Shown here in pieces: positions 8,696 through 17,526 of a stretch of 64,000 bases of DNA. The notes under the pieces were generated by a model. That model saw only the letters and a program-made list of their open reading frames with translations, searched no databases and was not told the origin of the DNA. Where the stretch lies: NCBI RefSeq assembly GCF_003121485.1, contig NZ_QAVX01000006.1:149737-213736 (forward strand). Direction: 5' to 3'. The stretch's first letter is position 1; every line of letters starts with the position of its first letter. Both the position numbers and the translations under genes were made by a program. This DNA is from Dyella sp. C11. GTDB taxonomy: Bacteria; Pseudomonadota; Gammaproteobacteria; Xanthomonadales; Rhodanobacteraceae.

Positions 8696-8932
8696 TCAGG
8701 GGGACGTCGTTGCCGGTGCGGGAGCCGGCGCGCTTTGGGGATACGCGGGCGCAGGCGTCATGGCGCTGGAGCTGGCTGCAGGCGTGGTCGCGGGAATGGC
8801 CGGCGACGGTGCCGCTGAACTTGCCGGTGCGGGCGGTGCGGTGTTGGCGTCTTCATCGCTGTGACTGCAGCCCGCCGTTGCCAGCAGGGCCAGCAGCAGC
8901 GGTGCACAAAGCTTGCGTGTCGAAAGAACCAT
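8696..8932 (-). CDS. small Pro/Ala-rich lipoprotein
   Basis: 78 residues. An N-terminal signal ends in the lipobox LATAGC, so the mature protein is a lipid-anchored chain of about 55 residues. It is almost entirely Ala, Pro, Ser and Thr after an acidic SDEDAN segment. It is probably an extended cell-envelope linker or spacer. No family recognised. The ATG at 8932 has GGAGG at 8 nt; longer in-frame starts do not. Confidence 0.75.
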   Translation of the reverse strand: MVLSTRKLCAPLLLALLATAGCSHSDEDANTAPPAPASSAAPSPAIPATTPAASSSAMTPAPAYPQSAPAPAPATTSP

Positions 8933-8976
8933 GTCATGCCTCCGTGGGCGGTGGTGGAGTGGATCAGCGTGATCAC

Positions 8977-9465
8977 TCATGCACGCGCCTTGCGCGTACG
9001 TGCAGCTTTCTTCGCAGCCGCCGAACGGCCGGCGGCGCCTTTTGTGCGAGCAGCCTTTTTGGCCGCCGTCGATTTCGATGCTGACGTGCGTTTCTTTGCA
9101 CTGGCCTTGGCCTGTCTGGACACGGCCGCGTGAGACGCCGCCGAATGTCCTTCCTTCTTCAACGCGCGTGTCGTGGCGTGGGAGCGCGTAGCCGAGGTCT
9201 TGCGAGGATGCCTGGAAGCCTTCTCGTCCTGGGCGGCCTTCTTGCGCGTTGCCTTGCTGGCTGTCTTGCCTGCCGGCACCTTCACGCCTGCTCTTCGCGC
9301 CTTGGACAGCCCGATGGCTATGGCTTGCTTCGTCGAGCGAGCGCCATGTTTTCCTTCCCGCACATGCTCGATTTCTTCGCGAACGTACTCTCCCGCCTGC
9401 GTACTGGCGGATTTTCCCTGTCGTTTGTCCCGCGCGACGGCTTTGCGCGTTTTTGCTTCGGGCAT
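8977..9465 (-). CDS. DUF6496 protein with histone H1-like tail
   Basis: 162 residues. Residues 1-70 form a DUF6496 region (VREEIEHVREGKHGARSTKQAIAIGLSKAR is split here by function: a helix, then a KQAIAIGLSKAR helix). The rest is a low-complexity Lys/Ala/Arg/Ser tail with repeated AAKKAAR units, like histone H1 or AlgP-type proteins. A DNA- or RNA-binding role is inferred from charge. The ATG at 9465 has CGGAG upstream. It lies 44 bp upstream of the small lipoprotein gene on the same strand. Confidence 0.82.
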   Translation of the reverse strand: MPEAKTRKAVARDKRQGKSASTQAGEYVREEIEHVREGKHGARSTKQAIAIGLSKARRAGVKVPAGKTASKATRKKAAQDEKASRHPRKTSATRSHATTRALKKEGHSAASHAAVSRQAKASAKKRTSASKSTAAKKAARTKGAAGRSAAAKKAARTRKARA

Positions 9466-9881
9466 GGTCTGCTCCGGTTTGAATGTCCTTATTCGTCTAA
9501 GCCCTGCCATGTGCAGTACGCGTCATCCTTTTGCGCACAAGGGCAAAGCGTTCAGTGGATGCTCATGCTCCGAGACTGCATGCTCACGCCGCACCATCAT
9601 CCTGTTAACGCGGGCAAGGCACGCCTGTTGACTTGCCGCCACGAGTCCATCGCCATGAGCGCTGAGCACGTAACCGGTACCTATCCGGTGTTTCGCCGTT
9701 ACTTAGGCGGAATTACCTAGATGCACCCCGTAGATGTTCGCTAGCCCGGGTGCCTCCCAACGGATGAAATAGGCAGGAGCCATCGTCGCCCATGGCAGCA
9801 AAGACCGACACGCCATGGCTTGCGTCAGCCGTGAGCGGCTTTCGCGATCACCCAGCGATGCCGAATCATCCGGAGAAGACC
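9466..9881. other. intergenic region, no convincing gene
   Basis: About 416 bp between the DUF6496 gene (minus) and the interrupted membrane-protein gene (plus). It must contain two divergent promoters, but I could not place -35/-10 boxes with confidence. An in-frame ATG at 9792 would extend the downstream gene by 30 codons. It has AGGAG only at a long spacing (13 nt), so the ATG at 9882 is preferred. Confidence 0.6.
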
Positions 9882-10403
9882 ATGAGCAAAGTCGGTGCCA
9901 AGATCAAAGAAGAATTCCTGAAGATGTAGCCGCCGACCATCTTCTTCTTCGTCATGCTCAACATCGTGCTGCTGGTGCGCGCACTGTTGACCCGCAACAC
10001 GGGTCTCTCCGTACCCACTTTTGCCACCGTGGCGATCTCCTCGCTCATTCTCGGCAAGGCCGTGCTGCTGGCGAACATGCTGCCTTTCATCAACCGCTTC
10101 CCCGAGAAACCGCTGATCTGGAACGCCGCATGGAAGACGGTGATCTACAGCGTCGTGGCCACGTTCATCCATTACCTCGAACGCCTGCACGAATTCTGGA
10201 AGGAAACGCATGACCTTGGCGCCGCCAATCACGCCATGCTTACGCAGATGGTCTGGGGGCATTTCATTGCCATCGAGATCCTGCTGCTGGTACTCATCTT
10301 CAATTACTGCGTGTTTGCCGAACTGGCACGCGTGATCGGCGTCGCCAGGATGAAGGCCATGTTCATCGGGCCGATACCGGCGCAGCCCGGTCCTTCGCGC
10401 TAG
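9882..10403 (+). pseudogene. integral membrane protein interrupted by in-frame TAG
   Basis: ATG at 9882 behind GGAGAAG encodes MSKVGAKIKEEFLKM and then TAG (9927-9929). The same frame continues without a gap as PPTIFFFVMLNIVLLVRALL and on for about 155 more codons to TAG at 10401-10403. The downstream part has three to four hydrophobic segments and polar loops and looks fully conserved, so this is one gene of about 173 codons with a single nonsense codon. Translation could restart at the ATG at 9954, but that would lose part of the first membrane segment. I do not know the function. It could be a recent pseudogene, a base error, or a read-through product. Confidence 0.75.
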
Positions 10404-12118
10404 ATCGCTGCCACGTTGGCGACATCCTGGCGCGTGACGGCCGAGACCGTCGCCTGCCCCGCCCGGATCGTGAGGCATTGATCCGCCACGCACGCCACAC
10501 CCGCGCGATGGGAGACGACCAGCAGGATGGTGGTCGGCAGGCGCCGCCTCAAAACGGAGAGCACGGCCAGCTCAGCTTCCGTGTCCAATGCGCTGGTGGC
10601 CTCGTCCAGCCAGGCCATGCGAGGACGATGCAGCAACACCTGCGCCAACAGCAGGCGCTGCAGTTCCCCACCGGAAAGCCGGCTCGATGAACTGCTGAGC
10701 GCGGTGTCCAGGGCGACGGATACATCGACCAGGCGCTTGTCGAGGCCGACGTCGACCAGTGCCTGCCACATCATGGCATCGGTCGCGTCCGGCGCAGCCC
10801 ATTGCAGGCACTCGCGCACGGTGCGCTGCCACGGGCGAACGCTCTGGCTCACGTACGCACCTTCGCGCACGAGTGTCTTGTAGGCACTGAAATCGATGGT
10901 GCGTTCGCCCATGCGTGCAACGAACGATGCCGGCTCAACCATGCCGGCCAGCACGTCGACGAGGCTGGTTTTCCCGATACCGGAGTCGCCACACACCAAT
11001 GTCAACTCGCCGGGAGTCAGTCGAAGATCGCTCAGCTCCAGCACGGTCGGTGCATCAGTGGTCAGCCTGCGAATGTGCAGGGTGTTGTCGATGGTGTCCA
11101 CCGATGCCGAGCACGGCCCTTCTTCCGTCGCCGAGGCATAGCGCAGCCACAACTCGAAGGCGGGAATGGCCGAACGCAACTGCTGAAGACTTTGCCTCGT
11201 GGATACCAGGTAAGGCAGAAGGCGTCCCAGCAACAGGCAGACGGCAATCAGCGCCGCGCGATCCACGCCATGCCAACGGCTCGCCACGAAGAAGATCGCG
11301 GCGATGCCGAGTGCGGCAAGCATCTCCAGCATCAACCGGCCCGACGCAATCAAGTCCATCTGTCGCCGATAGCCGCGCCCCAACCGCTGCGAGATGTCGG
11401 CGTAGTGTGCCTTTTCGACCGTTTCGCGGCCGAAGGAACGGATATGCCGCCAGCGCCTGGGGAAATCCTCGCTCAACCAGAACAGATGCGTCAGATCCGC
11501 CACGTACTGGCGCGCAACGGCAGCCTGTTCCCGGCTGCTGGCATGCGATGCAGCCCATGCCAATGCCCCGACGAACGGCACCGCCAGGAGCAGCGGCGGT
11601 GACAGCCACAGGGCCATGGCAAGGCTGACCACGGTGGTCAGGCCGGCAACCAGCAATTGCAGCATCACGCTGAAGCCCTGCGTGGCGATCTCGATGTTGT
11701 ACGTGAGCACGTTGGCCACTTCGGCGGAGGTGGCGTCGGCCAGCGAAGACAGCGGCGCGTCGATCAACCGTGCGTGCACCGTCTGGCGCAAGTACATGCC
11801 GTATCGGCTCGCCAAACGAGCACCCACGCGCGCCGCCTGCCATCGAAGCAGCGCAAAACTCGCGGAAATGCCGAGGAATACCGTCGCCTGCATGGCGGGA
11901 TCGCCATGCACCAGCCAGCCGAATCCGGCGGGCAGCGGCTGGTCAGGTTCCACCAGCGGCGCCAGGGACACGGCGGCGACGCTGCCAGTGAAAGCGCTGC
12001 CCAGCGACAGCGCGACGTACCAGACGATGCCGCCCAGGCCAAGGCTTGCCAACGTGGCAAAAAAGGGCCGCGACAGACCACGGACCTGCTCACGCGATCG
12101 CGCGTTTCCGGCCTGCAT
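10400..12118 (-). CDS. ABC transporter, fused permease-ATPase
   Basis: 572 residues. Six membrane helices lie in about residues 15-320, with an ATPase domain at about 350-560: Walker A GDSGIGKTS, signature LSGGELQRLL, Walker B MAWLDEAT and H-loop VVSHR. It is a half-size exporter that probably homodimerises. The arrangement resembles peptide or lipid exporters in natural-product clusters. It lies 189 bp downstream of the HprK-like kinase on the same strand, and its stop codon overlaps the stop of the convergent membrane-protein gene (CTAG). The substrate is unknown. It may export a product of the HprK/radical SAM module. Confidence 0.92.
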   Translation of the reverse strand: MQAGNARSREQVRGLSRPFFATLASLGLGGIVWYVALSLGSAFTGSVAAVSLAPLVEPDQPLPAGFGWLVHGDPAMQATVFLGISASFALLRWQAARVGARLASRYGMYLRQTVHARLIDAPLSSLADATSAEVANVLTYNIEIATQGFSVMLQLLVAGLTTVVSLAMALWLSPPLLLAVPFVGALAWAASHASSREQAAVARQYVADLTHLFWLSEDFPRRWRHIRSFGRETVEKAHYADISQRLGRGYRRQMDLIASGRLMLEMLAALGIAAIFFVASRWHGVDRAALIAVCLLLGRLLPYLVSTRQSLQQLRSAIPAFELWLRYASATEEGPCSASVDTIDNTLHIRRLTTDAPTVLELSDLRLTPGELTLVCGDSGIGKTSLVDVLAGMVEPASFVARMGERTIDFSAYKTLVREGAYVSQSVRPWQRTVRECLQWAAPDATDAMMWQALVDVGLDKRLVDVSVALDTALSSSSSRLSGGELQRLLLAQVLLHRPRMAWLDEATSALDTEAELAVLSVLRRRLPTTILLVVSHRAGVACVADQCLTIRAGQATVSAVTRQDVANVAAI

Positions 12119-12307
12119 GACTACGGAACCGCGCGACGATGAGCCCGCATCCGCCGCGGCACAATGGGCACCTGATGACAGTGCAGAAGGACACCTCGAC
12201 CCGTTTGAGCTCCCATGCGGGTGAGTGCGGGTTGAAACGCGACGGGTTGCGTCCTTTGCCGGAAAAGCGAGTTTCAGCCGGGGCGTCGCCCTCAGCTTGA
12301 ACGGAAA

Positions 12308-13327
12308 TCAGCCCAGCAGGCGCTTGACCGCATCCACCGAGGCGAAGGGGTTGGTCCCGCGTCGCAACTCATACGCTCCCCACTGCTTCACTTTCGCCAC
12401 AAAACCATCCCAGCCAGGCCGGGAGGCGGCGTAAGGCTGTTCGGCAGCGAGCCTTGCGGAAATCTCCTGCTCGGACATCGCCGTGATCAGCGCCTCCCCT
12501 TCCTGCGCATATCGACGGGATGCAAACACCACGCAGGCCACATCGAGCGGTCCTTGCGCCAGATGGCCACGGCCACCGCGAAGATCCACTTCGTATTTCT
12601 CCACGCCGCTGCGACGGCGAATCACCGGGGAACGCTCCACGTCATGTCGAAAGCCATCATCGCCCAGCAACTGAAGTGTGCCCGGCGTCACGTGCAGGTA
12701 GTTGGCAACGCCCAACGCCTGTCCCCCCTGCGCATGCACGAACACCGCATCCTCGGAAAGAAACTCCAGTCCCGCCATCCATGCATGCAGGGCGAGCGTG
12801 GATTTCCCGGCGCCGCTCGCTCCCATGACCAATGCACCGCGCCCATGCCAGCCGACGCAGGCCGCATGCAACGGCACCAGGCCAAGAGCACGCGTCGCCA
12901 ACGTGAACACGGTGAACTCGATCAACTCGTAGCGCAGGTGATACGGGCGCGCCAGCATGTCGGGCGAGGCCACGATCAGCGCACGGCGCTGCTGCGGGAA
13001 CAACACCGCGTAGTTTGACGCATCCATCACGCCGCACAGGAAGCCGGCGCCCGACTGCATCTGCACCAGGGGCGGTTCGTTTTCGGCAACCTGCCGTGCC
13101 GGCGACAAGCGCAATTCGATCTGGAACGCGGGCGCGATGCCGGGCAACAGCTGTGACGGCAGGCCGCCATAGGCCATCGCCACCACGTCGAGCAGCGCTG
13201 CATGATCGCTGGAAAAGCGGAACTGACCGCCCAGCACCTGCACGTCCATCGCATGCCGTTCGGCCGTCCGTTCAGCAAAGGGATCGGGACACATTTCGTC
13301 CGCGGAGAAATTCATCGTCTGCGCCAT
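12308..13327 (-). CDS. HprK-like P-loop kinase (HprK-related kinase family)
   Basis: 339 residues. The C-terminal half resembles the kinase core of HPr kinase/phosphorylase, with Walker A GASGAGKS at residues 169-176 and an acidic SEDAV segment after it. The HPr-binding N-terminal domain and PTS genes are absent, so HPr is not the expected substrate. HprK-like kinases occur in lasso-peptide clusters and in exopolysaccharide/exosortase loci, usually near NTP_transf_5 proteins as here. Start chosen at the ATG at 13327; the Shine-Dalgarno is weak. It is divergent from the radical SAM gene (202-bp gap). No PqqD-like partner is visible. Confidence 0.85.
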   Translation of the reverse strand: MAQTMNFSADEMCPDPFAERTAERHAMDVQVLGGQFRFSSDHAALLDVVAMAYGGLPSQLLPGIAPAFQIELRLSPARQVAENEPPLVQMQSGAGFLCGVMDASNYAVLFPQQRRALIVASPDMLARPYHLRYELIEFTVFTLATRALGLVPLHAACVGWHGRGALVMGASGAGKSTLALHAWMAGLEFLSEDAVFVHAQGGQALGVANYLHVTPGTLQLLGDDGFRHDVERSPVIRRRSGVEKYEVDLRGGRGHLAQGPLDVACVVFASRRYAQEGEALITAMSEQEISARLAAEQPYAASRPGWDGFVAKVKQWGAYELRRGTNPFASVDAVKRLLG

Positions 13328-13529
13328 GGTGGTCCATCGTCGATCAGCGGCGATGTGATAGCACAAGGTTCCGCGACACGACATCGAAATATTTTCGTTA
13401 CACACCGCAACCCATGCATCGAGCCATGGCACTCACCTGGCACGAGCGTTGAACGCTGGCGGCCGGGTGGCCGGCCTGCGGTGGAAGCGCCGGAGCAGTT
13501 TGCCCCACGGTTATCGAGGCTCTCCCGAC

Positions 13530-15008
13530 ATGCTAACGATCCAGGTCGGCCATTCCTATTTCCTCCGGTTCGACCGCAAGCAATGGGAACGTGGCAAGCC
13601 GTATCCACCGCTCGCCACCATGCAGGTGGCTGCCCTGCTACGACGCATGGGCCATGGCGTATCACTGTTCGACGCCATGCTCGCGGAAGGCGTGGACGAC
13701 TACGCCACGTCGCTGCACGAAGCAGCGCCCAGTGTCGTCGTGATCTACGAAGACAATTTCAACTACCTCACCAAGATGTGCCTTGGGCGCATGCGCGAAG
13801 CCGCCTGCGAAATGATCGCACTGGCGCATGCGAGGGGTGCGCGCGTGATCGTGGCGGGTTCCGATGCGTCGGACCAGCCGGAGGCTTTTCTGGCGGCGGG
13901 TGCGGATGCCGTGTTGATCGGCGAAGGCATTGCGCCGTTGATCGAGCTGATCCGTCGACTGGATCAGAATCCTTCCGTGCAGCCGCGCGACTGGGTTGCC
14001 AATCTCAACGGCGTGGCATCCATGATCGATGGACAGCTGCAACTGACGCGCGTGGGCGCCGTGCCACCCGACCCGCGCATCGTTGGCCACCCTGCGTGGG
14101 ACCTGGTGGACATCGCACGCTACCGCACGTTCTGGCGTGAACGACATGGCTACTTCAGCCTGAACATGGCGGCTTCCCGCGGCTGCCCCTTCCGTTGCAA
14201 CTGGTGTGCAAAACCCATCTGGGGCAACCACTACAACCGTCGCACCGCCGAAGACGTCGCGGCGGAAATGACCTATCTCAAGCACACCTACCAGGCCGAC
14301 CATATCTGGCTGGCCGATGACATCTTCGGATTTCATGTGGATTGGGTGGAGGCATTCGCCGCGCACGTGAACGCATCCGGCGGCTCGATTCCCTTCACCA
14401 TCCAGACGCGCGCCGACCTGATCAGCGAACGCATGGCCACCGCGTTGCACCATGCCGGTTGCGCAGAAGCGTGGATCGGCGCGGAGAGCGGCAGCCAGCG
14501 CGTGCTGGATCACATGAACAAGGGCACCAAGGTCGAGGATCTCATCGTCGCCCGCGAGCGGCTGGGCGCCGTCGGCATTCGGGTCGGCTACTTCATCCAG
14601 CTCGGCTATCTCGGTGAACAACTCGATGACCTGAAAGCCACGCGCGACCTCATTACGCGCGCCGCACCGGACGACATCGGCGTGAGCGTGTCCTATCCGC
14701 TGCCCGGCACGCGCTTCTACGAGCAGGTGAAAGCGCAGCTGGGCGAAAAAACACACTGGCAGGACAGCGACGACCTGGCCATGATGTTCCAGGGCGCGTA
14801 CGACTCCGAGTTCTACCGCCACGTGCGCGACCTGCTGCATGAGCAGGTGATCGTGCAACAGTGGAAAGTGGTGGGCCACACTGACCGACATCACCAGGCG
14901 TCCCGCGCGCTGGATGCACGATGGGATGCGCTGGTGGCTACCGAGGCCGTGCACCGCACGACCGCGCCGGAAGTCGTGCTGCGGTCGCGGACCACGTGCC
15001 ATGTCTGA
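13530..15008 (+). CDS. B12-binding domain radical SAM protein
   Basis: 492 residues. The N-terminal region (about 1-165) has the fold of a cobalamin-binding domain, ending in the IVAGSDASDQP and VLIGEG strands. The radical SAM barrel carries C219-x3-C223-x2-C226 (CPFRCNWC) for the 4Fe-4S cluster. The canonical B12 DxHxxG motif is not evident, which is common in this family. Members perform methylations, cyclisations or other radical steps on lipids, nucleosides or peptides. The ATG at 13530 follows GAGG. Its stop overlaps the start of the nucleotidyltransferase gene, so the two are coupled. Confidence 0.9.
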   Translation: MLTIQVGHSYFLRFDRKQWERGKPYPPLATMQVAALLRRMGHGVSLFDAMLAEGVDDYATSLHEAAPSVVVIYEDNFNYLTKMCLGRMREAACEMIALAHARGARVIVAGSDASDQPEAFLAAGADAVLIGEGIAPLIELIRRLDQNPSVQPRDWVANLNGVASMIDGQLQLTRVGAVPPDPRIVGHPAWDLVDIARYRTFWRERHGYFSLNMAASRGCPFRCNWCAKPIWGNHYNRRTAEDVAAEMTYLKHTYQADHIWLADDIFGFHVDWVEAFAAHVNASGGSIPFTIQTRADLISERMATALHHAGCAEAWIGAESGSQRVLDHMNKGTKVEDLIVARERLGAVGIRVGYFIQLGYLGEQLDDLKATRDLITRAAPDDIGVSVSYPLPGTRFYEQVKAQLGEKTHWQDSDDLAMMFQGAYDSEFYRHVRDLLHEQVIVQQWKVVGHTDRHHQASRALDARWDALVATEAVHRTTAPEVVLRSRTTCHV

Positions 15009-16236
15009 GCACGACACGTTGCCGCCATTGGCCACGCTCAAGGCGGGCCTGCAGCGCACCACCGAAGCGCTGGCCAACGAGTTGGGCAACCCCACCGGCA
15101 CCACCCCAGGCTGGACGGATCTCGAATGGCGGCTCGCCGCCGCCGTGGCCGCGGCACACGGCGTGGCACCGTTGCTGTCGGTCTATCCACGCTGGCAGAA
15201 CCCAAGTTGGTCGCGCTTTCTGGAAAGCCAGTACGAACATGTGGCGCAACGTCATCAACGCACTCATGCCCTGCTTGCGCGCATCGATGCAGACGCCCGT
15301 GCAGCCGGTATAGCGTTGGTTGCATTGAAAGGGTCGGCCCTGCATGCGCTGGGTATCTACACGCCTGGCGAACGCCCCATGGCGGATATCGACCTGCTGG
15401 TGCGTGATGCCGACATGGAACGCGCAGGCGCCTTGCTGGAAAAGCTTGGCTACGGCACGTCGTTCAACATGTGGAAACACCGCGTCTACAAGCCGTGTGG
15501 CGAATCACCCACCTTCGGGCTGGGCGAACACCGCGATACACCCATCAATATCGAACTGCACACGCGCATCCAGGAGCGCCTGCCCGTGGCGACGGTGGAT
15601 ATCACCGACCGCATCTACCCACGCGCGCCCGTGCCGGGCATCCATGCCTACCCTTCGACGGGTGCCTTGATGAGCCATCTGTTGCTGCACGCGGCGGGTA
15701 ACCTGTGCAGTCGTTCAATACGCCTCATTCATCTCAATGACATTTCGCTGTTGGCTTCACGCATGGTGCGCAGCGACTGGCACGAGCTGTGGGGAGGCGA
15801 CGCCGATGTATCGCCATGGTGGGCGCTGCCACCGCTGCAGCTGGTGTCGCGCTACTACCCCGATGCGGTTCCGTCCGCACTGCTGTACGAACTGGCCTTC
15901 GATTGTCACGCGCTCTTGCGTACGGTTTCCCGGCACCGGACGCTTACGCAGTGGTCGTGTTCGGAATTGTGGCTGCATGCCTGGTCCGGCTTCGAGTGGG
16001 CGCGCACCACTCGCGAACGTGTTCACTACATCTTCAATCGCGTTCGCCCCAGCAGGGAAGCGCAGCAAGAGCGCGATGACATGATTCGCACGCAGCTGTG
16101 GTTGCAGGGTGCGCCGTGGGTCAGGACGGGACAGATGCGCCGCGTGTTGACGTGGCTTACGCACCCTGTGCCGCGCATGGATACGTTGTATGTGTTGCGG
16201 GCTGCGCTAGGGTCTTCATTGGCTGCTTGGTCGTGA
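15001..16236 (+). CDS. NTP_transf_5 family nucleotidyltransferase
   Basis: 411 residues. The minimal nucleotidyltransferase core is shown by VALKGSALHALGIY followed by RPMADIDLLVRD, the KG...DIDLLV signature of PF14907. Members sit in peptide and exopolysaccharide clusters, often with an HprK-like kinase. They are thought to transfer a nucleotidyl group to a protein or metabolite, but few are characterised. The start overlaps the radical SAM stop by 8 bp. A large inverted repeat follows the gene. Target unknown. Confidence 0.88.
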   Translation: MSEHDTLPPLATLKAGLQRTTEALANELGNPTGTTPGWTDLEWRLAAAVAAAHGVAPLLSVYPRWQNPSWSRFLESQYEHVAQRHQRTHALLARIDADARAAGIALVALKGSALHALGIYTPGERPMADIDLLVRDADMERAGALLEKLGYGTSFNMWKHRVYKPCGESPTFGLGEHRDTPINIELHTRIQERLPVATVDITDRIYPRAPVPGIHAYPSTGALMSHLLLHAAGNLCSRSIRLIHLNDISLLASRMVRSDWHELWGGDADVSPWWALPPLQLVSRYYPDAVPSALLYELAFDCHALLRTVSRHRTLTQWSCSELWLHAWSGFEWARTTRERVHYIFNRVRPSREAQQERDDMIRTQLWLQGAPWVRTGQMRRVLTWLTHPVPRMDTLYVLRAALGSSLAAWS

Positions 16237-16270
16237 GCCGGGCTGCTCCCTCCAGTTGACTTATTCTCTG

Positions 16271-16353
16271 CCGTCATTCCCGCGCAGGCGGGAATCCAGC
16301 GACTTTGTACCTAGCGAAAAGGCACTGGATTCCCGCCTGCGCGGGAATGACGG
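16271..16353. repeat. 29-bp perfect inverted repeat (REP-like)
   Basis: Arms 16271-16299 and 16325-16353 are exact reverse complements, 29 bp each, separated by 25 nt. Each arm itself contains an internal dyad (ATTCCCGC / GCGGGAAT). A related half copy ending in GCGGGAATGACGGTGAG occurs at 61261-61296. It lies between convergent genes and could also end transcription. Confidence 0.85.
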
Positions 16354-16413
16354 TGAGGGATAGGTGGCTTCCCGGGGGGCTACTGAGCGCCCCAAAAGGC
16401 CTCTCCGTATTCC

Positions 16414-17526
16414 TCAGCGTCCCGCCCCTGCGGTCAGCAATTGAAGATAGAGCGCCTCGAACGTGCGCGCGGTGTAGTCGGCATCTTCCGTTACCGCCTT
16501 GCGTTGCGCCGCCACGGCCAGGCGAAGCCGAAGATCGTCATTCGACAGCACGCGGTCGATGGCATCGGCCAGCGCGGCCCAATCACCGACAGGCACCGCA
16601 AGCGCCGACGTGGGCGACCATTCCGCGATATGCCCTACGGCCGTGCCCACCGTGGGTATGCCCATCACGGCGGCTTCCAGCAATACCAATGGCCCGGCTT
16701 CGTGCAGGGACGACATCACCAGCAAGTCGGCTTCTTCCATCAAGGGCCTCAATTCGCGCTGCGTCTTGAAACCGTGGAAGCGCAGCCGGGCATCCAGGCC
16801 CAGCTCGTGTGCAAGCCGCTGCATTTCACCATCAAGCGTATCCACACCCACGATGTCCATGCTGAAGTCCACGCGCGCCTCGACCAGCACGGCGAGCGCG
16901 CGTAACAGCGTGGCCTGGTCCTTGACCCGGTTGAGGCTGGCCACATGGATCAGACGCGCACAACCATTGCGCCGCCCACGTGGCGGCAAGGGAGGCCAAA
17001 GGCGCAGATCCACGCCTAGCGGTACGCGCCTTGCCTGCAGACCCAGCGCACGTAGCGAATCGATGATGGGCGAACTGGCCGCCGTTATCGCGTCAGCAGC
17101 GCGCAGTACCAGTGCCTCACGAAGACGCCCCTTGAAGAAGCGTCGGCCGCCGTAGTCGATGTCATGCAACGCCACCAGCTCACCGCCCGCAATGTGCACC
17201 ACGCTGGGAATCCGCAGCAGCATGGCCGCGCACACCGCCACGAAACTGCATGAACCCGAAAAAATGGCGTGCACCAGGTCAAAGGGAGCACGACGATGTT
17301 CCTGTCGGATGGCATCGATGGCACGAAGTCGCGACCATCCGTCCCCGATGTTGTGGATGCGCGCACCGGCAAGCTGCCAGCAGTCGGCCGTCGCCTCCTG
17401 CCTCAGCGCAAACACATGCACGTCGTGTTCGTTGGCCAGACGACGTATCAAGGCGAGGAATACAGGGATCACGCGGAACTCGCCCGTGCGATCGACACCA
17501 CCGGGAACCACCAGCGCGATCTTCAC
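16414..17526 (-). CDS. glycosyltransferase family 4
   Basis: 370 residues with a GT-B fold: N-terminal VKIALVVPGGVDRTGEF, C-terminal nucleotide-sugar site HVASLNRVKD, and the E-x7-E motif in EAGPLVLLE. It is a retaining glycosyltransferase that adds a sugar during assembly of the surface glycan. The start is GTG at 17526, overlapping the upstream GT4 stop by 4 bp (GTGA) and preceded by GGGAG. It is the last gene of the minus-strand glycan operon. Donor and acceptor are unknown. Confidence 0.92.
   Translation of the reverse strand: MKIALVVPGGVDRTGEFRVIPVFLALIRRLANEHDVHVFALRQEATADCWQLAGARIHNIGDGWSRLRAIDAIRQEHRRAPFDLVHAIFSGSCSFVAVCAAMLLRIPSVVHIAGGELVALHDIDYGGRRFFKGRLREALVLRAADAITAASSPIIDSLRALGLQARRVPLGVDLRLWPPLPPRGRRNGCARLIHVASLNRVKDQATLLRALAVLVEARVDFSMDIVGVDTLDGEMQRLAHELGLDARLRFHGFKTQRELRPLMEEADLLVMSSLHEAGPLVLLEAAVMGIPTVGTAVGHIAEWSPTSALAVPVGDWAALADAIDRVLSNDDLRLRLAVAAQRKAVTEDADYTARTFEALYLQLLTAGAGR

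Noticed and set aside
12119-12307. Search for a lasso-type precursor or PqqD-like gene between the ABC transporter and the HprK-like kinase
   Set aside because: Only frames of about 31 codons or fewer with no leader/core pattern were found; 13328-13529 was also empty.
13438-13453. Sigma-54-like sequence TGGCACGAGCGTTGAA upstream of the radical SAM gene
   Set aside because: The essential GC of the -12 element is GA, and no TGTCCG enhancer sites were seen nearby.
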